A stretch of DNA of 64,000 bases from DATHTC01 sp035456465 (GTDB taxonomy: Bacteria > Actinomycetota > Thermoleophilia > Gaiellales > Gaiellaceae): contig DATIDD010000100.1 of assembly GCA_035456465.1 (NCBI GenBank), positions 1-64,000 of the forward strand. Reading direction: 5' to 3'. The number at the start of each line of letters is the position of its first letter. Position 1 is the stretch's first letter. A program made the translations under genes and the position numbers. The notes under the pieces are model-generated. The model saw nothing but the letters and a program-made list of their open reading frames with translations, had not been told where the DNA came from and made no database searches. This document shows, piece by piece, positions 6,946 through 15,442 of this stretch.

Positions 6946-9915
6946 ATGGAGCGCAAGCTCGCCACCGTGCTGTTCGTCGACATCGTCGGCTCGACGGCGA
7001 TCGTCTCTGCGGACGACCCCGAGGTCGTCCGCCGCCGCGTGACCCGCTTCTTCGACCGCGCCTCGCGACGAATCCGCGCGCACGGCGGCACGGTCGAGAA
7101 GTTCGCCGGCGACGCCGTGATGGCCGCGTTCGGCGTCCCGAGGGCGCACGAGGACGACGCCGTGCGCGCGATCCGCGCGGCGCTGTCGATCCTCGAGGAC
7201 GTCGCCGACCTCGGGCTCCAGGCCAGGATCGGCATCGAGGCCGGCGAGGTCGTCGCCGACGACGCGCTCGACTCGACCTTCGCCACCGGGGAGGCCGTGA
7301 ACGTCGCCGCGCGGCTGCAGCAGACCGCGGGGCCGAACGAGATCCTGATCGGGCCGGGCGCCTACCGACTCGCCTTCGGCGCCGTCGAGCTCGAGTCGGC
7401 GGGATTGCGCGAGCTGCGCGGCCGGGCGCAGCCCGTCCCCGTGTGGCGGGCCGTCGGGATGTCGACGGACGGCCGCGCCTTCGCGGTCGACGGCGCCCCG
7501 CTCGTCGGCCGCGAGAGCGAGCTGGAGCTGCTCCGGAACACGTACGAGCGGGCCGTCCGCGACCGCCGGGCGCACCTCGTGACGATCTACGGCGAGCCGG
7601 GCGTGGGGAAGAGCCGCCTCGCGCGCGAGTTCACCTCGACGCTCGACGGCGCCACCGTGCTCGTCGGCCGCAGCCTCCCGTACGGCGAGGGGATCACGTA
7701 CTGGCCGCTCGCGGAGATGGTGAAGGCCGCCGCCGGGATCTCGGACGACGACCCGCCCGAGAAGGCGCACGAGAAGCTGCTCGTCTGCTGCGAGGACGAG
7801 GAGGTGGCGGACCTGCTCGGGCTCGCCTCGGGGGTGCTCGAGGCGGTCGAGGAGGCGCGGAACCAGCAGGAGATCCACTGGGCAGTCCGCGAGTGGGCGG
7901 AGAGCCTCGCCGGCGCGCAGCCGCTCGTGCTCGGCTTCGAGGACATCCACTGGGCCGAGGAGCCGCTCCTCGAGCTGATCCAGCACCTCGCGGCGTGGGT
8001 GCGCGAGTCGCCGCTCCTGATCGTCTGCCTCGCGCGGCCCGACCTGCTCGACCAGCATCCCGGCTGGGGCGGTGGCCGCACGCGTGCGCTCGCGATCGAG
8101 CTCGAGCCGCTCGCCCGGGACGCCGCCGAGGAGCTCGCCGACGCGCTCCTCGCCGACACGGAGCTGCCGGCCGAGATCCGCGAGGACGTGCTCGACAAGA
8201 CCGAGGGCAACCCGCTGTTCCTCGAGGAGACGGTGCGGATGATCGCCGAGGGCGAGGACGGCTACGCGGGCCGGATCCCGGACACCCTGCAGGCGCTGAT
8301 CGCCGCGAGGATCGACCTGCTGCCGGCGGAGCAGAAGACGCTGCTCCAGCGCGCCGCCGTGATCGGGCGCGTGTTCTGGCACGGCGCGATCGAGCACCTC
8401 TCGGCGGACGTCGAGGACGTCGACGACGCCCTGGAGGAGCTGCTCCTCCGCGACCTCGTGCTGCGCGAGTCGCGCTCGACCCTGTCCGGGGATCGCGCCT
8501 ACCGGTTCAAGCACGTGCTCATCCGCGAGGTCGCCTACGGCGGCCTGCCGAAGGCGGCCCGCGCCGACCAGCACCTCCGCTTCGCGAAGTGGCTGCGCGA
8601 GCGGGTCGGCGACGAGCTGCTGGAGGTTCGGGCCCACCACCTCGACCACGCGGCCAAGCTGACGGCGGAGCTCGACGGCTCGGTGCCGCCGGAGCTCGCC
8701 ACCGAGGCGGCCGAGGCGCTCGAGGTCGCCGGTGCGCGGGCGCTGGCGCGGGAGGCGAACAAGACGGCCCGCCGCCTGCTGCTCCGTGCGACGGAGCTGG
8801 AGCCCACGCTCACGCGCCGCTACAAGGCCGGCGTGGCCGCGTGGCGGCTCGCCGACTTCCCCGCCGTCTCCGTCGAGATGGAGGCCGCACGGCGCGAGGC
8901 GATGGCGACCGACAACCACCGCATCCACGGGCGCTCGCTGAACGCGCTCGCCGATGTCGCGCTCGTCCGCGACGCCGACCTGCCCCGCGCGGGCGAGCTC
9001 GCGGAGCACGCGCTGTCGGTGCTGCCGGACGACGACCTCGTCGGCCGCTTCGACGCGCTGCGGATGCGCTCCCAGATCGCGTGGTGGCTCGGCGATCTGA
9101 CCGCCGACGAGCGGTACGCCAAGGAGTCGCTCGAGCTGGCGCAGCGCCTCGGCCGCAAGGACCTCGAGGCGGAGGCGGCGCAGGAGGTGGCGACGGCGCG
9201 TATCGCGCGGCTCGACCTCGAGGGGGCCGAGCCGTTCGTCCAGCGCTCGTGCGACCTCGCCGAGGAGAGCGGCAGCATCAGCTCCCGCGCGCAGGCGCTC
9301 GCGTCGCGCGGCCGCATGCGCTCGATCCGCGGCGACCTCGACGAGGCGCAGGAGGCGCTGTCGGAGGCGCGGGAGCTCTACGAGGAGGCCGGCGCGGCGT
9401 GGGCGCTGGGCCGGACGACGAACGCGCTCGCCTGGATCGCGTGGCGGCAGGGCGAGCTGGCCCGGGCGGAGCGGCTGTTCCGCGACTCGATCCGGATCCT
9501 CAAGTCGCTCGAGGAGCGGGCGTCCCTGTGCGAGAGCCAGCGCGGGCTCGCGCAGCTGCTCGCCTCGCAGGGGAAGCTCGACGAGGCCGAGCGGCACGCG
9601 CTCGAGGCGCGGGAGACGGTCGGCCCGCACGACCAGAGCTCCCGTGCGACGACGCGGATGGCGCTCGCGGTCGTCCGGGCGGCGCAGAGCCGCGACGAGG
9701 AGGCCGAGGAGCTGTTCCGCGAGGCGCTCGAGGTCGTCGACCGCACCGAGTTCGAGTACATCCGCTACGAGCTGCTGACCGCGTTCGGCCGGTTCCTCCG
9801 CGACCGCGGGCGCGAGGCCGAGGCGCAGGCGCTCGACGAGCAGCTCGTCGAGCTCGGCGACGTCACCTGGGGCCAGCCGCCCGGCGTCGAGGCCGCGGCC
9901 GCCCCCCTCGTCTAG
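6946..9915 (+). CDS. Class III adenylate/guanylate cyclase with AAA-type ATPase and TPR region
   Basis: A 989-residue signalling protein. Residues 1-170 are a class III cyclase domain with metal ligands Asp12 (FVDIVGST) and Asp56 (GDAVMA), Lys52 at the adenine-recognising position and Asn119/Arg123 (VNVAAR). An ATPase of the AAA_16/STAND type follows: Walker A GEPGVGKS near 216-223 and Walker B-like LVLGFEDIHWAEE. The rest is TPR-like helical repeats to residue 989. Because the cyclase residues are complete, it probably makes cAMP under control of the ATPase/TPR part. ATG 6946 begins the conserved MERKLATVLF; an in-frame GTG at 6919 is possible. Its TAG shares the palindrome ctag (9912-9915) with the convergent gene. 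Confidence 0.9.
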   Translation: MERKLATVLFVDIVGSTAIVSADDPEVVRRRVTRFFDRASRRIRAHGGTVEKFAGDAVMAAFGVPRAHEDDAVRAIRAALSILEDVADLGLQARIGIEAGEVVADDALDSTFATGEAVNVAARLQQTAGPNEILIGPGAYRLAFGAVELESAGLRELRGRAQPVPVWRAVGMSTDGRAFAVDGAPLVGRESELELLRNTYERAVRDRRAHLVTIYGEPGVGKSRLAREFTSTLDGATVLVGRSLPYGEGITYWPLAEMVKAAAGISDDDPPEKAHEKLLVCCEDEEVADLLGLASGVLEAVEEARNQQEIHWAVREWAESLAGAQPLVLGFEDIHWAEEPLLELIQHLAAWVRESPLLIVCLARPDLLDQHPGWGGGRTRALAIELEPLARDAAEELADALLADTELPAEIREDVLDKTEGNPLFLEETVRMIAEGEDGYAGRIPDTLQALIAARIDLLPAEQKTLLQRAAVIGRVFWHGAIEHLSADVEDVDDALEELLLRDLVLRESRSTLSGDRAYRFKHVLIREVAYGGLPKAARADQHLRFAKWLRERVGDELLEVRAHHLDHAAKLTAELDGSVPPELATEAAEALEVAGARALAREANKTARRLLLRATELEPTLTRRYKAGVAAWRLADFPAVSVEMEAARREAMATDNHRIHGRSLNALADVALVRDADLPRAGELAEHALSVLPDDDLVGRFDALRMRSQIAWWLGDLTADERYAKESLELAQRLGRKDLEAEAAQEVATARIARLDLEGAEPFVQRSCDLAEESGSISSRAQALASRGRMRSIRGDLDEAQEALSEARELYEEAGAAWALGRTTNALAWIAWRQGELARAERLFRDSIRILKSLEERASLCESQRGLAQLLASQGKLDEAERHALEARETVGPHDQSSRATTRMALAVVRAAQSRDEEAEELFREALEVVDRTEFEYIRYELLTAFGRFLRDRGREAEAQALDEQLVELGDVTWGQPPGVEAAAAPLV

Positions 9916-10646
9916 CCGTCGGCGCCGTCCGTTGCGGCGACGAGCTGGACCAGCTCGAGCCGGCCGTCCTCGAGCGCGCGCCCGAGGTTCGCGAACGCCG
10001 GCCCCGCCTCCTCGGCCGCGCGGGCCTGCGACCAGGCGCGGCCGCTGTCGGAGACGTCGCGCACGGCGCCGACCCGGAACCCCGCGCCCTCGAGCAGGCG
10101 GCGCAGCTCCTCGGCGGAGACGAGGAACGAGAGCTCACGGCGGCTCGCCCACGGCAGCGGGTACTCGGGCTCGCCGCCCGCGCCGGCGACGACGTCGTAC
10201 ACGGCGAGCCGTCCACCCGGGCGCACGACGCGGTGGAGCTCGGCGTAGAGGCCCGCCTTGTCCGGGACGTTCATCGCGGCGTGCTGCGTCCAGGCCACGT
10301 CGAACGAGTCGTCCGGGAACGGCAGCGCGAGCGCGTCGGCGTGGACGAACTCGATGCGGTCGTCGAGCCCGACCTTCCGCGTCAGCTCGCGGGCGGCCTC
10401 GACGAACGCGGCCGTCAGGTCGACGCCGACGACGCGGACGCCGTAACGCTCCGCGAGCGTGCGGGCCGGGCCGCCGAGCCCGGCGCCGACGTCGAGCACC
10501 CGCTCGCCCTCGCGCAGCTCCGCGAGCGCCGCGAGCTCGAGCGTCGCCTCGCGCCCGCGCACGTGCAGCTCGTCGGTGCCCGGACGCGTGCGCGACCTGA
10601 GCGCCCCGCCGGCGTAGTGAGCTTCGATCTCGTCCGCGCGGGCCAC
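9912..10646 (-). CDS. SAM-dependent methyltransferase of the UbiE/sarcosine-dimethylglycine type
   Basis: A 244-residue methyltransferase. Motif I is VLDVGAGLGGPARTLA (about 50-65), followed by VVGVDLT, HADALALPFPDDSFD and the post-motif WTQHAAMNVPDK. The last pattern (WTQHxxMNVxDK) is characteristic of methyltransferases close to sarcosine/dimethylglycine and related small-amine enzymes. Betaine synthesis is one possibility, but a single such gene does not establish it. It starts at GTG 10646, just after the endonuclease-like gene on the same strand (gap 10 bp), and may be co-transcribed with it. Confidence 0.85.
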   Translation of the reverse strand: MARADEIEAHYAGGALRSRTRPGTDELHVRGREATLELAALAELREGERVLDVGAGLGGPARTLAERYGVRVVGVDLTAAFVEAARELTRKVGLDDRIEFVHADALALPFPDDSFDVAWTQHAAMNVPDKAGLYAELHRVVRPGGRLAVYDVVAGAGGEPEYPLPWASRRELSFLVSAEELRRLLEGAGFRVGAVRDVSDSGRAWSQARAAEEAGPAFANLGRALEDGRLELVQLVAATDGADG

Positions 10647-10656
10647 GGCGCCGACG

Positions 10657-11487
10657 CTATCCAGCCGATGCGGCCGGCGCCAGCAGGATCGCCTTGATCG
10701 CCTGCGTCGACGCCTCGTCCGGCGACTCGCTGATCACGGTCGCCGGCCGCTCGAAACGGTCGAGCGCCTCGCGGAGCGGCTCCGCGCGCAGCGTGCCTTC
10801 GCCGTAGGGCAGATGCTTGGTCTCGTTCCGGTTCGCGAACTGGATGTCCGAGAAGTGGATGTGGAACGGCGCCTCCGGCTCGAGCGTCGCGTCGGTCGCC
10901 TCGAGCGCCGCGGCGAAGGGGTCGATGCCGGTGAAGCCGCCGTCGCTCGTCGCGTGCATGTGCGCGAAGTCGAGCACGGGGCGAACCCACGGCACCGCCC
11001 GCGCGATCGCGAGCACGTCGTCGACGGAGCCCAGCTCGGCGACGCGCCCCATCACCTCCACGCCGAAGGGCACGCCGCGGTCCTTCGCCTCGAGACGCTC
11101 GCGCAGCTCCGCCAGCTGGTCGATGACATCGGCGATCGCCTCCTCGCGGGTCCGGCCGAGGAAGTAGCCGGGATGGAACACGACCGGGGCTGCGCCCGCC
11201 GCGGCGGCGATGCCCGCGGAACGGTCGAGCACCCCGATGGCCATCTTGAACTTCTTGTCTCGCTCGCGATGGCCCATCCAGCCGAACAGCGGCGCATGGA
11301 GCGAGAGCGCGATCCCGTGCTCGCGCGCGAGCTCGCCGAACCGCTCCGCCCACGGGTAGTCGAGCCAGAAGCCCCGCTCGCAGTCGATCTCGCAGGCCGT
11401 GTAGCCGCGCTCGACGAGCAGCTCGATCGCCAGCTCGGGGCGTTCCTGCGACGGGACGCGCGCAGGGCCGACGCGGATCTCGGCCAT
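10657..11487 (-). CDS. Endonuclease IV-like TIM-barrel protein
   Basis: A 276-residue xylose-isomerase-like TIM barrel of the AP endonuclease family 2. Likely metal ligands are in order: H of SLHAPLF, H of FHPGYF, E of EVMG, D and H of LDFAHMH, H of FHIHFSD, and E of ISESP. This ligand set resembles endonuclease IV (Nfo), which cuts abasic sites, in the shorter form known from archaea and actinobacteria. A sugar-isomerase-like role is possible. ATG at 11487 begins MAEIRVG; a longer open frame to 11562 lacks support. Confidence 0.8.
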   Translation of the reverse strand: MAEIRVGPARVPSQERPELAIELLVERGYTACEIDCERGFWLDYPWAERFGELAREHGIALSLHAPLFGWMGHRERDKKFKMAIGVLDRSAGIAAAAGAAPVVFHPGYFLGRTREEAIADVIDQLAELRERLEAKDRGVPFGVEVMGRVAELGSVDDVLAIARAVPWVRPVLDFAHMHATSDGGFTGIDPFAAALEATDATLEPEAPFHIHFSDIQFANRNETKHLPYGEGTLRAEPLREALDRFERPATVISESPDEASTQAIKAILLAPAASAG

Positions 11488-11543
11488 GCCGCGGACGCTA
11501 CCGCAGCCGTGTCGTCCGATAGGGGTCCTACGCTTTTCGACAC

Positions 11544-11783
11544 ATGGCGAAGCGACCTTCACGCATCGACCTCCTCGAGCTCGACATCGACCTCCGGCTC
11601 ACGGATCTCTGGCGCGAGGCGGCCGAGATCGACGAGTGGAACCTCGACGTCGTGGCCGCGTTCATGCGGGCCGCCTACGGCAAGGGGTACTGCGACGCGC
11701 TGACGGAGGACTCCCCGGGCTCGTTGTGCCGCGACCACGGGTATCGCATCCCGGAGCGGCGAGAGGCCGTCCCGGGCTCGTAG
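11544..11783 (+). CDS. Small protein of unknown function
   Basis: A 79-residue acidic, mostly helical protein beginning MAKRPSRIDLLELDIDLRL, with two cysteines in YGKGYC and GSLC near the C-terminus. No family recognised. ATG at 11544 lies 56 bp from the divergent endonuclease IV-like gene, and the gene ends 23 bp before ccmE. Reading frame and placement support a real gene; the function is open. Confidence 0.6.
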   Translation: MAKRPSRIDLLELDIDLRLTDLWREAAEIDEWNLDVVAAFMRAAYGKGYCDALTEDSPGSLCRDHGYRIPERREAVPGS

Positions 11784-11806
11784 CCGCGAGTCGCTAGACT
11801 CGGGCC

Positions 11807-12202
11807 GTGACGCGACGGCGGAATCCCGCGCGGCTCGTCATCGCGCTCTCGGTCGCGGCGACGCTGGCCGTGTTCCTCCTCTACACGTCGCTCGCGGGCG
11901 GCGGCACGCCGTCGGTGCAGCCCAGCGAGCTGCGCACGCACGACGGCCAGGTCTCCCTCGCCGGTCGCGTCGTCGGCGCCGTCGAGCGGGACGGGCGGAC
12001 GATCCGCTTCACCCTGCGAGACCCCGCCGGGACGGCGAAGGTGCCGGTGACGTACTCGGGGTCCGTGCCGGACATGTTCCAGGTGGGGCGCGACGTCTAC
12101 CTCAAGGGCGAGCTCCGCAACGGGACGTTCGTCGGCGAGTCGGGCACGCTCGTCACGCGCTGCCCCTCGAAGTACACGAAGCGCACGTCGGCCGCCTCCT
12201 AG
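11807..12202 (+). CDS. ccmE: Cytochrome c maturation protein CcmE, Cys-type
   Basis: A 131-residue heme chaperone. An N-terminal membrane anchor (about 8-28) is followed by an OB-fold domain facing outside (LRTHDGQVSLAGRVVG ... VPVTYSGSVPDMFQVG). Classical CcmE binds heme covalently through the His of HxxxY. Here the motif is C119-P-S-K-Y123, the CxxxY variant known from archaea and some bacteria. It receives heme and hands it to CcmF, encoded four bases downstream. GTG at 11807. The partner genes ccmA, B, C, G and H are not in this window. Confidence 0.9.
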   Translation: MTRRRNPARLVIALSVAATLAVFLLYTSLAGGGTPSVQPSELRTHDGQVSLAGRVVGAVERDGRTIRFTLRDPAGTAKVPVTYSGSVPDMFQVGRDVYLKGELRNGTFVGESGTLVTRCPSKYTKRTSAAS

Positions 12203-12206
12203 CCCC

Positions 12207-14198
12207 GTGGCCGAGCTCGGCCGCGCCGCACTCCTCGTGTCCCTCGGGCTCGTGCTCTACGCCGCGCTCGGCGGCGCGTACGCGGCGCGGATGCGGCGGC
12301 GGCGGCTCGCGCAGTCGGCGCAGAACGCGCTGCTCGCGGCGTTCGCCTCGACCGCCGTCGCCTCGCTCGTCCTGCTCGCCGCGCTGTGGCGGCGCGACCT
12401 CGGCTTCGCCTACGTCGCCGACCACAGCTCCCTGGACCTGCCGCTCGCGTACGCGCTGTCGGCGTTCTGGGGCGGCCAGGAGGGCTCGCTCCTGCTCTGG
12501 CTGCTCGTCCTCACGGGCTTCGCGGCGGCCGCCGTGGCGTGGGGGCGGCGTCACGGACGCGACCTCGTGGCGTGGGTCGTCCCGCTGCTCGGCGGCGTCG
12601 CGTCCTTCTTCGCGTTCCTGCTCGTCGCGGTCGCGAGCCCGTTCGCGACGCAGCCCGCGCCGGCGGACGGCGCGGGGATGGTCCCGAGCCTCCAGAACCC
12701 GTACATGCTCGCGCACCCGCCGATGCTCTACCTCGGCTACGTCGGGCTGACGATCCCGTGGGCGTTCGCGATGGGGTCGCTGCTGGCGGGGCGGACGGAC
12801 GAGCGCTGGATCGTCGCGACGCGCCGCTGGACGCTGGCGGCGTGGGCGTTCCTCGGCGTCGGCCAGCTGCTCGGGGCGCACTGGGCCTACGAGGAGGTCG
12901 GCTGGGGCGGCTACTACGCCTGGGACCCGGTCGAGAACGCGGCGCTGATGCCGTGGCTCGCGGCCACGGCGTACCTGCACTCGGTGATGATCCAGGAGAA
13001 GCGAGGGATGCTGAAGCTCTGGAACGTGACGCTCGTGACGCTCGCGTTCGCGCTCTCGCTCTTCGGAACCTTCCTCACCCGCTCGGGCGTGCTCACCTCG
13101 ATCCACTCGTTCACACAGAGCTCGATCGGCGCGTGGTTCCTCGGCTGCATCGTCGCCGTCGTGACGCTCTCGATCGGGCTGATCCTGTGGCGCCTCGACC
13201 TGCTGCGCTCGCGGACGCGCCTCGAGTCGCTCGTCTCGCGCGAGGCGACCTTCCTCTACAACAACCTGCTGCTCGTGGCGCTCTGCCTCACCGTGCTCTG
13301 GGGCGTCGTCTTCCCGCTCGTGTCCGAGGCCGTCCGCGGGACGACACTCACGATCGGCCCGCCGTACTTCAACTTCTTCCTGCGCGTGTTCGGCCTGCCG
13401 CTGCTGCTGCTGATGGGGATCGGCCCGCTTGTCGCGTGGCGGCGCGCGTCGCTGCGGTCGCTCGGTCGGACGTTCGCCTGGCCGGCCGGCTGCTCGCTGG
13501 TCGTCGGGGCGGTGCTGCTCGCGCTCGGCGCCGGCTCGTCGATCCCGGGGCTGCTCGCGTACACGTTCTCGGCGTTCGTCCTCGGCTCGATCGCGCTCGA
13601 GTTCGGGCGTGGGACGCGCGCGCGGAAGGCCCTCGGCGCGCGCACGTGGCCGGGCGCCCTGTCCTCGCTCGTCGCGCAGAACCGGCGCCGCTACGGCGGC
13701 TACGTCGTCCACGCCTCGATCGTCCTGCTGGCGATCGGGATCGCGGGCTCGAGCGCGTACCAGACCGTGCGCGAGGTGCAGGCCCGGCCGGGCCAGTCGT
13801 TCGCCGTCGGCGACTACTCCCTCTCGTACCGGACGCTCGAGCGCCGGCAGGCCGCCAACGCGACCGAGACGCGCGCGGTGCTCGCCGTCGACCGCGGCGG
13901 ACGCGACCTCGGGACGATCGAGGCGGGGAAGAACCGCTACCCGGTCGAGCAGCAGGTCTCGAACGAGGTGGCGATCCGCTCCGACCTCGTGACGGGGGAG
14001 GACCTGTTCGTCATCGCCGACCAGATCGACGCGGACGGGACGGTCTACTTCAAGGTGTTCGTGAAGCCGCTCGTGAACCTGATCTGGCTGGCCGGGCTCG
14101 TGTTCGTGCTCGGCTCTGTGATCGCGATGTGGCCGGACGCGCGGGAGGCGCGGCGGCTCGCGCTGCGGTACGAGGGCGCCGTGGGGGCGCGCGCGTGA
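12207..14198 (+). CDS. ccmF: Cytochrome c heme lyase CcmF
   Basis: A 663-residue polytopic membrane protein of normal length that attaches heme to apocytochrome c. The heme-handling WWD domain is clear near residues 222-248: AHWAYEEVGWGGYYAWDPVE. Histidines in YMLAHPPMLYLGYVG and in LTSIHSF are the family's membrane heme ligands. The C-terminal part ends with an outside domain and a final transmembrane helix (LVNLIWLAGLVFVLGSVIAMW). GTG at 12207 is four bases after ccmE. Its TGA overlaps the next start (GTGA). Confidence 0.95.
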   Translation: MAELGRAALLVSLGLVLYAALGGAYAARMRRRRLAQSAQNALLAAFASTAVASLVLLAALWRRDLGFAYVADHSSLDLPLAYALSAFWGGQEGSLLLWLLVLTGFAAAAVAWGRRHGRDLVAWVVPLLGGVASFFAFLLVAVASPFATQPAPADGAGMVPSLQNPYMLAHPPMLYLGYVGLTIPWAFAMGSLLAGRTDERWIVATRRWTLAAWAFLGVGQLLGAHWAYEEVGWGGYYAWDPVENAALMPWLAATAYLHSVMIQEKRGMLKLWNVTLVTLAFALSLFGTFLTRSGVLTSIHSFTQSSIGAWFLGCIVAVVTLSIGLILWRLDLLRSRTRLESLVSREATFLYNNLLLVALCLTVLWGVVFPLVSEAVRGTTLTIGPPYFNFFLRVFGLPLLLLMGIGPLVAWRRASLRSLGRTFAWPAGCSLVVGAVLLALGAGSSIPGLLAYTFSAFVLGSIALEFGRGTRARKALGARTWPGALSSLVAQNRRRYGGYVVHASIVLLAIGIAGSSAYQTVREVQARPGQSFAVGDYSLSYRTLERRQAANATETRAVLAVDRGGRDLGTIEAGKNRYPVEQQVSNEVAIRSDLVTGEDLFVIADQIDADGTVYFKVFVKPLVNLIWLAGLVFVLGSVIAMWPDAREARRLALRYEGAVGARA

Positions 14199-14521
14199 CG
14201 GCGGCGGCGCTCGCCCTCGGCGCGCTGCTCGCGATCGCGTGCGTCGTCTACGTCGCGCTGCCGTTCCTCCGGGAGCCCGAGCCGGCGCGCGACCGCCTGC
14301 CGGAGCCCGACGAGCTCGAGCGCCTCCGCCTCCGGCTCGCCGAGGAGCGCGACCGGGCGCTCGCGGCCTTGAAGGACCTCGAGCTCGACCACCGCACCGG
14401 GCAGATCACCGACGAGGACTATCGGGCCCTGGTCGGCCCGCTGAGGCGACAGGCGGCGGACGCGATGCGGGCGCTCGAGCCGCGCGCGGGCGCCGCGGGG
14501 AGCCGTGTCCGCGCCCGCTAG
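14195..14521 (+). CDS. CcmI-like cytochrome c biogenesis protein, short form
   Basis: A 108-residue protein with one N-terminal transmembrane helix (LALGALLAIACVVYVALPFL) followed by a helical domain containing RDRALAALKDLELDHRTGQITDEDYRAL split by charged residues. That pattern matches the N-terminal module of CcmI, which helps present apocytochrome to CcmF. The TPR part of full CcmI is absent. GTG at 14195 overlaps the ccmF stop and the 3' end overlaps the next gene by 17 bp. The operon position supports a cytochrome c role. Confidence 0.75.
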   Translation: MTAAALALGALLAIACVVYVALPFLREPEPARDRLPEPDELERLRLRLAEERDRALAALKDLELDHRTGQITDEDYRALVGPLRRQAADAMRALEPRAGAAGSRVRAR

Positions 14522-15320
14522 CTGCCCCGCCTGCGGTGCCGCCGTCGTCCCGGGGAGCCGGTTCTGCGCCCAGTGCGGCCGCCGGCTCGACGCCGACGCG
14601 ACCGCCGCCGCGCCGGTGCCCGTCGACCAGGCGCCGCCGCGCCCCGACGTCGCGTCGTCGGAGCCGCACCTGTTCGGCGTCACGCCCGTGCTCGCGGCCG
14701 TCGTCGTGGGCATCGCGGCGGTCGCGGTCGGGATCCTCCTGCTCGCGCTGGACGAGGTGGTCGCCGGCGCCGTGGTGATCGTCGTCGGGGCGGCGCTCCT
14801 GCTCCTCCTCGCCGCCGGCGCCCCGCAGCTCCGACGGTCGCGCTCGGCGGCGGGCGCCCGAGCGGCGCACGCGGCGGCGCTCGTGCGGGCGCGGACGGCG
14901 GCGCGTCGCCGGTCGGCGCGCCTCCACCGCGAGCGCGACGAGCTCGAGCGGCGCCGCACGGCGCTGCTGCGCGACTTCGGGGCCGCGGTTTACCGGGGCG
15001 ACGAGGAGGAGACGGGGTCGATGCGGGCGCAGGTGGAGCGCGTCGACGCGGAGATCCGGACGAAGGAGGCGGAGATGGCGCAGGTCGCCGTGGACGCGCG
15101 GGAGCAGGTGCGACGGGCCCGCTTCGAGAGCCGGCCGACCGAGATGGTCGAGGTGCCGGAGTACCCGCCGCCCGACGAGGGGACGCCGCCCGGGCCGGCG
15201 ATCGTCCCGGAGCCGTACCCGCCGCCCGACGAGGGGACGCCGCCCGAGCCGGCGCGCATCCCCGAGCCGGAGCCCGCCCGGACGCCCGAGCCCGAGCCGC
15301 CCACCGAGCGCGCCGGCTGA
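14505..15320 (+). CDS. Zinc-ribbon membrane protein with proline-rich repeat tail
   Basis: A 271-residue protein. A zinc ribbon (CPACGAAVVPGSRFCAQCG, residues 7-25) is followed by a low-complexity linker, two transmembrane helices (about 60-110), a charged coiled coil (about 115-205), and a tail rich in Pro and Glu. In the tail, YPPPDEGTPP occurs twice 18 residues apart (DNA period 54 bp, 15161-15268). The function is unknown. It starts at GTG 14505 inside the CcmI-like gene and is probably translated from the same transcript, which hints at an envelope role. Confidence 0.7.
   Translation: MSAPASCPACGAAVVPGSRFCAQCGRRLDADATAAAPVPVDQAPPRPDVASSEPHLFGVTPVLAAVVVGIAAVAVGILLLALDEVVAGAVVIVVGAALLLLLAAGAPQLRRSRSAAGARAAHAAALVRARTAARRRSARLHRERDELERRRTALLRDFGAAVYRGDEEETGSMRAQVERVDAEIRTKEAEMAQVAVDAREQVRRARFESRPTEMVEVPEYPPPDEGTPPGPAIVPEPYPPPDEGTPPEPARIPEPEPARTPEPEPPTERAG
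15161..15268 (+). repeat. 54-bp tandem repeat inside the zinc-ribbon gene
   Basis: Two tandem units start at 15161 and 15215. Their first 32 bases are identical and encode the YPPPDEGTPP repeat of the proline-rich tail. Confidence 0.8.
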
Positions 15321-15361
15321 CGTAGCCTCGCCCGCGGGCCGACCCGTCGGGCCCGCCCGGC

Positions 15362-15390
15362 TTCCTCCGCGCGTCCGATTTCGCTACATT
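15362..15390 (+). promoter_or_regulatory. Possible promoter of the M23 peptidase gene
   Basis: TACATT at 15385-15390 resembles a -10 element. TTCCTC at 15362-15367, 17 bases upstream, is only a weak -35 match. It lies in the one AT-richer patch of the gap before the ATG at 15443. Confidence 0.3.
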
Positions 15391-15442
15391 CGCGCAGATT
15401 CCGGGCGGGAGGGACGACCGACCGCTCGACGAAACTCACCCC

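Noticed and set aside
6018..10697. A very long open frame on the plus strand in another frame of the M1 peptidase and cyclase genes.
   Set aside because: Its product is Arg/Pro/Ala-rich without domains, and real genes with conserved motifs occupy the same DNA. High G+C creates such shadows.
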